Under the pieces are notes generated by a model that made no database searches, was not told the origin of the DNA, and saw only the letters and a program-made list of their open reading frames with translations. The position numbers and the translations under genes were made by a program. Below are positions 55,534 through 64,000 of a stretch of 64,000 bases of DNA, one piece after another. Origin of the DNA: Beroe forskalii (lineage: Eukaryota > Ctenophora > Nuda > Beroida > Beroidae); the NCBI GenBank assembly GCA_011033025.1, contig WFMF01000007.1, positions 248,001 to 312,000 of the forward strand, written 5' to 3'. How positions within the stretch are numbered: the stretch's first letter is position 1; every line of letters starts with the position of its first letter.

Positions 55534-57416
55534 ATGGAAGTGATAATTGAGATACTCAGTTTACTCCTCTTCTGGGCCTTTGACCTCCTCAAAGAGCTGG
55601 TATACGTGATATTCAGATGCCGACCTCAGAAGGAGATCAAGAGCGAAAACATTCTCATCACAGGAACAGGTACAGCTTCATTCGTCATCCATGACTTCTG
55701 TAGTTAATATTATCACATCGTGCCTTTAGGTACAAAGCTCCTGCTTTACTTTTAATGGACGTTATGCCATTCACCTTTTTCCTCGTTTAGGTATTGAGTA
55801 TCCAGTGCAGTTAATTTAAAATCGTGAATTCTACAAATACTCTGAAATGCAATGTGTCCTACAGGTTCCGGTATTGGCAAGCTGGTAGCAGAACGGCTGG
55901 CTTGTGACATGAACATTCTCCACCTGGTGGACATCAACCCCAAACTGAACCAGGAGACAGCAGCGAGTCTCCAGGGCAGGAACTGCAAAGTCTACACCTA
56001 CACTTGCAACGTGGGGGAGCTGGCTAGTGTGAGGGAGCTGAAGGAGCAGATCAAGCAGAATACTCCAGACAGACACATCTCCTACCTCTTCAACATCGCG
56101 GGAATGAATCTGCAGACTTGCAGAAATCTAGAGAAAAAATAATTCTTTGGAAAGGATTTCTGAGTTTTATTAGTTTATTCCGTGCAAAATTCAGAACGCT
56201 TTTCAGACAACATAATACTTTAATCAAGTTAATTAATAGGTACCTACATAATAACAGATATTTTCTTGTCTGTTTTTTTTCAAAATAAATTATTTAAAAA
56301 CACAGAGACATGAGTCGATCGAATCACTAGTTTAACTTTATAGGCACTGTGTTTTTTTGATTGATGCCTACGACCAGTCGGTCATGTCACTAATCTATTG
56401 ACAATGTAACTGTAACTCTATTCGCTCAGGAATCGTATTCGGTAAGATGTTTGCGGACGAGACAGAGGAGGAAATGGAGAAGTCCATCAAGGTGAACCTG
56501 CTGGGAGTCATGTACTTGTGTAAGATGGTGTTTGATGACATGGTCAGTAACTACGGGCACATCGTCAACATCTCCTCCACTGCTGGTATCATGGCAGGAC
56601 CACGGGTTGGGGATTACTGTGCTTCGAAGTACGGAGTGAGGGGACTCTCTAATGGTAGGTTGCGTAATCGAATTTAATGGACACAAGATCTGTTAAAGTT
56701 TAAGCGCGTTTTAACTTTTTAAGATTACGAAATATTATTATCCGAGAACGTAACCCTTTTACTGTTACCTTTCTCCATGAGCCAATCTATCTGATCACAA
56801 AGAAGCTTTAATAAGGAACCACAGCTACCATTTCCCTGGATAACTCATCCTGACTCCACTTCAGCACTGCAAGCAGAGCTGAGAACGTTGGGACTGGATA
56901 ACGTGAAGGTCACCTCAGTCCACCCCCACATCACCAACACGGGCATGTTCAACAACACGAAGTCCAAGTGGCCCCTGCTCCTGCCCATGCTGGAGCCGGA
57001 CTATGTGGCAGAGGAGGTGATCAAAGCAACCAAGGAGGAGAGATACCAGGTGAGGGATGGTTCACATACCTATTACGTAATCAGCCAGGGGGAGGAAGGG
57101 TTTAAAAATGAGTAAGCTAGATGATGTTATGGTTACAAATACAACTAATGGAACCTGATTATGGGGGGGGGATAAGGGTAGCCTCTTTGAAAATATCTGA
57201 TTTTAATATCTGAATTATTTTCGAGCTAAAAATAATTACTCATTTTTTGAATATTATATCATAATAGCATTTCTAATTCCTCAGGTCATCATGCCCAAGG
57301 TTCTAAACGCTGCCTTGGTTCCCGAACACATTATGCCGATGCCGACTTACAAGAGATACGCAGAGATAATGGGCAACGATTTGATGAAAGACTTTGTTAA
57401 GATTAGGGCAGAATAA
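55534..57416 (+). CDS. Short-chain dehydrogenase, 17-beta-HSD11/13-like, copy C
   Basis: Exons: 55534-55669, 55865-56101, 56430-56654, 56865-57049 and 57285-57416, equal in length to those of A and B. The protein has the N-terminal hydrophobic helix, TGTGSGIGK, VDIN, FNIAG, ISSTAG and YCASK, and differs clearly from A and B in exons 1, 3, 4 and 5. From 55891 to 56105, however, it is base-for-base identical to copy A (46147-46361). Exon 2 is followed by GAAT instead of GT, the first four bases of exon 3, so intron 2 lacks a standard donor like copy A. The ATG at 55534 was chosen because it matches the starts of A and B; an upstream ATG in frame (55411) would add a non-homologous leader. Confidence 0.8.
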
Positions 57417-58654
57417 ATTTGAGGCCTTATCACCTATTTTATGATGTACATATTTTGTTATTTCCAACTTTTTAGATTTTACTATACTATATGTTCATTT
57501 CTGTGCTGCTGACATTTAAAGAGAAAGATAATTCTATCATTAATGTCAGCTTTTGTTATCAAGTAGTGTGTACTAGTACTACAATTTTAATCTTTTAAAG
57601 AACAGTTCGTATTATTTTGCTTTGAGCAAAGCAGATAAGAAAATATCAGATTATTCAGAATCATTTGTAGATATCCAATATCTCAACTGCATTTTTTGGT
57701 ATTCAAAAATCAAAAATTAAGTTTATTACTTTATGACCGCACTCGGGCTTCGCCCGGTGTTTATACTATAAACACCGCTCAGATTTGATGCCACATGGTA
57801 TAAACCCTTGGGTTTATACACAATAAACTCCTAATATAAGGTACGCCCTCGCGTTATCAAATATCGTTTGACTCACCTCTAAGGCATTTCAAGGCAGTCC
57901 GTGGCGGTCCATCACAGCTTCAGAGCTTCTAATTCGATGTCCCCATCACGGAGTAAAGCACAGTAACCGCTGATAGCTCAATCATTTCATGTTTATCCAT
58001 CCTAACCCTAATTGGAGAGTGTTTTTGAATAAAATGATTGAGGCTTATTCCATGTTATATCCTTGAATTTGAATCCAAGCTTTATAATTTCAAAAATCAA
58101 AAATTAGCTATACTATTTATGTGTTGAGATTCCATTCTTGACCCCCACAATTTCTATGAGTTTTACTTTCCAATTGAATAGCAATACAATAGATAAGTAG
58201 TGCACAACATAAATAATGACGGCAAAATAATTGCAATACTTTCAACTTTCAAACACAATCTTTGTATTTACATTATAACATAAATGGGTGATTCTCACAG
58301 GAAATCCCATTTATAATTCATTTTAAATTTAATGTTAATTTTTTATTTCAGATTCGCATTAATGAAAAACGCAGCACAAAACATATTGTGTTGAACCATA
58401 GATTGCTTAAAAAGAGGAAAATTTCGAAATGCAAATGTCATCAGGAGAAAATTGAAAATTTCTTAAAACTGTTTATCACATTGATGATTTTGTGGAGCGA
58501 TTTATGATTTTCAGGGTCAAAAATTCTTGATTGTGACGACAAAAGTTTGTTTAGGCACTATGCATGAACCAGAAAACTCAAATTTATTCGTATTTAAATA
58601 CTTAAATATTGTGCAATAATCAAACGGACATAAATTAGGTATTACAATAACCAG
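57417..58654. other. Region without a supported gene
   Basis: AT-rich. It holds the 3' flank of SDR copy C and two short hairpins at 57755-57777 (arms of 11, one-base loop) and 57798-57819 that share the TTTATA core. Confidence 0.5.
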
Positions 58655-58823
58655 TAATCAAACACCCTTAGGATACGTTTATATGAATTATCACACGAGC
58701 GAAGCGAGTGTGATAATTCGAATTATTGTTCGAGCCGAAGGCGAGTGCAATAATTCCAATTATCACTCGAGCCGAAGGCGAGTGTGATAATTGATATAAA
58801 CGTATCCTCAGGGTGTTTGATTA
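58655..58823. mobile_element. 169-bp MITE-like element with about 42-bp inverted ends
   Basis: The ends start TAATCAAACACCCT and are complementary for about 42 bp with three mismatches. Two further hairpins (GAGCGAAGCGAG, GAGCCGAAGGCGAG) fill the centre. No coding capacity. Confidence 0.85.
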
Positions 58824-59065
58824 ATCTATTATATAATGTGAGAAACGGGCGGAGATCTACACTGGTTTTTCCAATGAAAAAAGCAAATTTAGAAGCTTTT
58901 AAATATAAAAATCCTTTGAGCTAAAGAGAATAGGGCCTGAAATTTATTTAGGAAAATATCAAGATTGGCCAGGAATCTTAGATTAGATGATGAAGAGTGG
59001 CTATGTATATTTAAATTTGCCTTCAAAGTATGAATAAAACGTAAATCCGGAATCTTTATAAACTT

Positions 59066-59146
59066 GGGGGGGGTCCACCGGCCAACGGCCAACGGCCAAT
59101 TGGCCGAAATTGGGAATTTTTTAGACGGTTGGCCGGTTGGCCGTTT
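59066..59146. mobile_element. GGCCAACGGCC hairpin element, copy 1
   Basis: GGGGGGGTCCACCGGCCAAC begins the element, and GGCCGGTTGGCCG followed by a T run ends it. The centre (AATTGGCCGAAAT to AGACGGTT) is shared with 63824-63899. Confidence 0.7.
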
Positions 59147-59290
59147 TTCTATTTTTGAGATTTTCCGGTCTTTAGGGGGGTGCAATCAAAAAACTCCCAG
59201 AGAGAAAGTTTCTTGTTTTAGTTCAAAGAACACGCCTGAGTACATTTGAAGACACTTATTATCGAAATTGCGAAAAAATGTGAAGTTTAA

Positions 59291-61801
59291 CCCATTAGTG
59301 CCCAAGGAAAAACTGGCAGAGTATTTTATATAACATGTTTATTTTCCGAACCACACTGGGCCACAATGACTAAGTTTAAAATCCCAATACTGGTACTTCA
59401 GTAGTTTTTCGAGTTATGAACCTGTTGCTTTCGGGCAACACTGGGCTGTTGCCTTGGGAAACATTACTTTATCTCTCAATATTTGGTATCTAAAAAGTGA
59501 ATTTATGGTTTATTCTACTGAGCAAGTAGCCACAGATGGAAATGGAAATCATATGCAATACTCACGGGAACCCAAAGCCTCAAAAAACGTACTGTTGCCC
59601 ACAGGCAACACTGGGGAGAAATGACATTTAACTATTTATTTCACGTTCTTGGACATTCATATCACGTGTGGACGGAAACAATATGCCTTTAAACATATAT
59701 AATCATTAAATATGGGATGATTTCCATAAATGCTGTTGCTTTTAGGCAACACTATGCCTGGATTTTACATAGCATCATGCGACAATATTTTCAACTACCA
59801 ACTACGAGAATGGTTATTTTCTTGCCTTATTTGGTGTGCTAGATGTCTATACTTCTATAGATGTGAAGTCTGGCATAAAATTTCAAAGATTATTGTTGCT
59901 TCTAGGCAACACCAGGATTCAACATGATAAATTTTGCTCCAAAATACATTTCTATAAAACTGCATGTTGGAATTTTATGCATTGGCAGGACCTTCTTTGC
60001 ACTGACCCCTGGCTGTAGATTGAAAAGACAGATAATCTTCATAGATAAGGCCATTGGGGTCTATTAGAAAACTGGATCGTAATAATTATTATTATTCAAA
60101 TGGACTTTAGTTAACATAGAATTATGTCCCTTACTGCATGAGTTACTGGATACGCCACATTTCTGATTTCTGCCTTGACATGACCGTTACCCCCATTGAA
60201 GCATTGAAGCGCACTCTATTTACATAACTCCGAGCTTGCAAAATGGCTCTGACTGACCTTCAGAGTTTACATTTTCCTTAAAAGAATGGTTAGATGATTG
60301 TGAAAAGGATCGTGGATTTATAGGCACCTCGTAGGTATACTGTATAGCCAATAGTAATTATACACAGGTGAATAATGAATATTCGTTAAGTTTCCGTTGT
60401 GTGCTTGGGTTATGGATTGCCCCTTGAAAGTTGCAACTGGATGTTTACAGACACAGATAGGCTCAACATGGCCACAGTTAGGCATTTTATAAGGAGACTT
60501 TCGTCATTTCAGTAATTTGTGATTAGGTATGCAATGTCCCTGAAGTCTGAAAAGTGAAAGCTGAATAGACGTAATGTGTAGAAATGAGTGAAGGTTGTTT
60601 ATAGACTCTTACAGGACATGCAAATGCAGGTGGAACCCACTTGATGGTATTTTTGTCAGTTTTCTGCTATTGCTAGATCTCTCACCTGATCCAGTCGAAA
60701 AACTCCACACTGTTACTACTCATAATCTGTACGTTCAGGGCTATGAAGAGTATTGCACCATCTATAGGGAGCTTTAATTTTACTTGCCTATTGTGCACAG
60801 ACCTTTTTTTAACACCAATAGCAAATACCATTACAGTACATGCCAATCAGTACATGCCAATCCATATTTTTATAATGTTTTTAATTAATGTTGGTTCCGT
60901 TGAAAAATTAAGGACTCTGGTCAAGTTCTGAACGACCCAAAATACAAGTGTATCCCAGTGTTGCCCAGAGGCAACAGATATAGTTTATTTTAACATTGCT
61001 GAACGAACAATTTAAACATTTATATCAGAAAGAACAATATGTTTATTTAAATTGGCGTGCGTGTGGTAGGCCATGCCTCACAATATAATGGTGTCCTGGT
61101 GTTGCCCAGAGGCAACAAAGCAACAATTTTTATATATTTTAGCCTTTCTGAACGTGCAGCATACAGATTTCTATTACATAGTATCAGCCTTTTTGTTAAA
61201 AAGCCGTTAATTTCGCTATTTTGGGCAAATTTTCAGCTTCTCCCAGTGTTGCCCAAGAGCAACACTTAGCAAATGTTGCATATAACGTTCTTCTGCTTAG
61301 TGAATTTGCAATTTGGCTCAATTATAAAGCAATCAGACGATGCAAAACGGTCAGATAAAACATGATTCTGAGGTTTCTAGCCCATTTAGAACTGTTGCTT
61401 TTGGGCAACAGCCCCAGTGTTGCCTAAAAGGCAATCGGAACTTTGAATGCTTATATCTCCTGACTGGTTTGGACTAATGAGTTCATTCTTTGACCATCTG
61501 AATGCCACGTCCAATGACCATTTAGGTGTATGCAGCAATAAAATCAAAAATCTGGTTTAGCTACCTCAATTAACCCAATAACTGAAGGTGGTAGAAAATC
61601 CTATCAAAAAATAAATGGTCAAATTAATTGGTCAATTAACTGGTTGCCTGATGCCAAAAAAGATATATTTCGAGATCAGGAAGTGTGTGAAATTTAATAG
61701 AGCTGGTGTTGTTGAAAAAACGAAATTAATATCTCATTCAGAGAAGCCACAATTACTCAAAACGTAACTGTTGCTTTTAGGCTACGTTGGGCACTAATGG
61801 G
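59291..61801. mobile_element. 2.5-kb piggyBac-type non-autonomous element with hairpin arrays
   Basis: TTAA (59287-59290 and 61802-61805) flanks inverted ends CCCATTAGTGCCCA. TTAA duplication and CCC-starting ends are the hallmarks of piggyBac elements. Ten copies of an 18-bp hairpin (TGTTGCC-N4-GGCAACA type) lie at 59423, 59593, 59734, 59894, 60959, 61100, 61247, 61393, 61418 and 61769. Most on the left are followed by ACTGGG-like sequence, and those on the right are preceded by CCCAGT. No transposase was found; the small frames inside have no known domain. Confidence 0.8.
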
Positions 61802-61805
61802 TTAA

Positions 61806-62395
61806 GATAATCAAGCTCATTTTCGTAGTCTAGAACTTTTGGCAACTCATAGACCAGGATCATCCTACTGTTTAAGTCTCAATAGGTTCACCTCGAGGTA
61901 TTGAATATCCCCCAGTGCCCAGGAAAGTATTGGAGTGCCCTGTAAGGAGCCGTGTAATGAATCAATCACCCTGACATTGTCAGTAGACTATTGAGTATTG
62001 GAGCTAACGTTGGCTTCCCAGAATTCTGTCAACCCCAAGGCTTTGCTACCATTGAAATCCACTCCTGCTCCCACTTCCAGGGTCTGTTCACCACTAATAT
62101 CATCTTTCAACAACTAATATTACCTTCTACAACAGCATTGCTTTCTTCATCTTTACCTCCCACCTCCAATCTCCATTCTTCACCGCCCCTCTTTCCGGTA
62201 CAGTCCTCTCTGCAGTCTGAAAGTGCCCCCAACACTGTAGCATCATGCATTCCTTAGCCATGTCTCACCTTAGGACCTTTGCCTCATGATTCCTCATGAT
62301 TCCTCATGACCAGCCACTGCTCTCAACTTCCTTCTGAGTCTTCTACCCAGTCTCCTCTTCAGTCTTTTCATCCTGATCTGCAGCCCCTCTTAAAT
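61806..62395. other. Region without a supported gene
   Basis: An 88-codon frame (61991-62254) is Ser/Pro-rich with no domain and no splice context; I do not call it. Confidence 0.4.
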
Positions 62396-63160
62396 GGATT
62401 CCTAGTCCATCCCCCTACTGAACCCCTACTGAACCCCTGTTGACCCCCTACTGACCCCCTGCTGACCTCAACTGACCCCTGGTGAACCCCTGCTGAACCC
62501 CTGGTGAACCCTTGCAGACTCCCTGGTGAACTAAGTCTACAAGTGCTGTCCCTCAGCACAACCGAGATGTTTCTCCATATGAATTATTGAAAAAATGTAT
62601 ATTGTAATTGTGCTGTAAAATGATATTCAAATTCAAAACAAACCCCTGCTGACCCCCGGTGAACCCATGTTGACCTCCTTCTGACCCCCACTAACCCCCT
62701 GGAGAAACCCCAACTAACCTCCTGGCAACTCACTGGCGAACTCCAACTGACCCCCTGCTGACCCTCAACTGACACCCTAGTGGACCCCTACTGACCTGGT
62801 GAAATCCTACCGTTGAACCCCTGCTGACCCCATACTGAGATAGGACCCCTGCTGACACCCAGGTGAGTCCCTACTGACTCCCAGCTGACCCCCTACTGAC
62901 TCCCTGGTGAATACTGATTGACCCCATACTGAACCCCCTACTGACCCCAAGGTGAACCCCTATTGAATCCTGCTGACTCCCTGGTGAACTCCTACTAACT
63001 GCTGATGACCCCCACTTACCCCTACTGACCCCCTGGCGATCCCCAATACCCCTGCTGACCATCTGGTGACCCCACTATCACCCTGGTGAGTCCCTATTGA
63101 ACCCCTGCTCAGTGCTGGCTTGCTGAACCCCTGCAATGATGACCCCTGGTAAAACCCTAC
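62396..63160. repeat. Degenerate minisatellite CTGACCCCCTGGTGAAC
   Basis: About 15-bp steps (CCCCTGCTGACC, CCCTGGTGAACC, CCCTACTGACC) repeat some 45 times, broken once by a short non-repetitive piece at about 62525-62640. The frames on the minus strand are products of the repeat. Confidence 0.85.
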
Positions 63161-64000
63161 TGAAAACTTGATGATCATTGTTTCGAGACTTGTCATGAGT
63201 GATTTTGAACATATAAAGATATAAAACAATTCGCCTCATCATATCTTATCATTACTCTTCAGTCATCACGACGTGTCAATGAAGCAATGACCAGATGACC
63301 TATGTACCCTCAACAGTTCAGCACACCAAAATACCAATAGCAACTTTCAAAATTCTTTCTTTCTTTGATTTGGCAACATTCAAAACAGCATTTTATAAAA
63401 TTTATGGAGCTAATAAATAAATAAATAAATGCAAAACACTTATTCCACGCTTAGACATCGTTAAACACCACTACTAGAGAGATATTTTAGCCATTCAAGC
63501 GTGCCCTATAAAAACTCCTTTAAAATACTATCTTTAATCACATAATTAGATCCAAGATATATAGTCTTCTATAAATTGATATCATTGTTCTTGCAGGTTA
63601 CAGGCTATTAGTAAATATAATCATCCTTCATAACTGAGAGCCTTCTTCAAGCATAAGGGCAAATTTTGATTGTTTCAACGACCTCAGTTGACACATTTGA
63701 CACCCCCGCCAATCAAATTAGCGGAAAAATGTCGGTTAAGGAAATTGTAACAACTTTTTCTCTCACAACTTTCAACTAAAATGCTTCTGGCCGAAACCAG
63801 GGGTAAAAAACAAAACAAAAAAAGGCCAACCGGCCAACGGCCAATTGGCCGAAATGGCAAATTTTTTAGACGGTTGGCCGTTGGCCGGTGGACCCCCCCT
63901 AACTTTGCTCATATCTTTCGATTCCAAGGTACTATAAAAGTGATCGTCGATTGAAAAGTGTAGCAACATCAAAACAAAATTGAAAGATCATTTCCGTGTA
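63161..64000. other. Region without a supported gene, right edge
   Basis: AT-rich sequence with a TAAA run at about 63413-63430 and the second GGCCAACGGCC hairpin element. Nothing else is recognised. Confidence 0.45.
63824..63899. mobile_element. GGCCAACGGCC hairpin element, copy 2
   Basis: It has the same ends as copy 1 but in the opposite direction (A run and GGCCAACCGGCC on the left, GGTGGACCCCCCC on the right), while the central 33 bp keep the same direction as in copy 1. Confidence 0.7.

Noticed and set aside
61991-62254. An 88-codon Ser/Pro-rich frame.
   Set aside because: Low-complexity composition, no domain, no splice sites or neighbours that would support it.

Overview
The window is animal nuclear DNA. 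It has spliced genes with GT/AG introns for Nup107, a topoisomerase III-beta, a TRPM-type exon and three tandem short-chain dehydrogenases. Between them lie large tracts of non-LTR, Penelope-like and non-autonomous DNA transposons, satellites and minisatellites. I take it to be an invertebrate but cannot name the phylum. A run of exactly 100 N (42067-42166) marks a scaffold join, so the large inverted repeats should be treated as possible assembly products until checked.

Region 1 (1-25 kb). A 5' part of Nup107 lies on the minus strand (exons 1-6, 210-2489, continuing off the left edge). It is followed upstream by a five-exon minus-strand gene (2935-8333). The first exon of that gene encodes, without a break, a DEAD-box RNA helicase fused to the N-terminal half of topoisomerase III-beta. 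An SF2 helicase in front of a type IA topoisomerase is the domain order of prokaryotic reverse gyrase, here built from eukaryotic RNA-handling parts, with a low-complexity N-terminus and an RGG/Asn-rich tail. This is the most interesting object in the window. A decayed CR1-like LINE (10.2-12.4 kb) separates it from a second, inverted Nup107 copy on the plus strand (12925-20668). That copy is broken in exon 5 by a 3.5-kb element packed with a 21-bp minisatellite. The element and the neighbouring exons are then duplicated as a 4.2-kb-arm palindrome (15035-19235 against 20851-24993).

Region 2 (25-42 kb) is repeat territory. It holds tRNA-like sequences, a nearly perfect 150-bp palindrome, a 162-bp satellite in three blocks, more of the 21-bp minisatellite, two Penelope-like retroelements tail to tail, a GC-rich hairpin element with GGGCGCTGGCAA ends, and elements made of a short motif repeated in both orientations at regular spacing.

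Region 3 (43-44 kb) carries an exon typical of the TRPM channel N-terminus on the minus strand. Region 4 (45.7-57.4 kb) is a tandem array of three plus-strand SDR genes (17-beta-HSD11/13-like, membrane-anchored, 304 codons each). All have the same five exon lengths (136, 237, 225, 185 and 132 bp). Exon 2 is almost identical in all three, and several introns begin with a few bases of the next exon, as if spliced cDNA had been used as a template. Region 5 (57.4-64 kb) has no gene that I can support. It holds several palindromic elements, a 2.5-kb TTAA-flanked piggyBac-type non-autonomous element with arrays of hairpins, two copies of a hairpin element whose centre is inverted relative to its ends, and a degenerate minisatellite.
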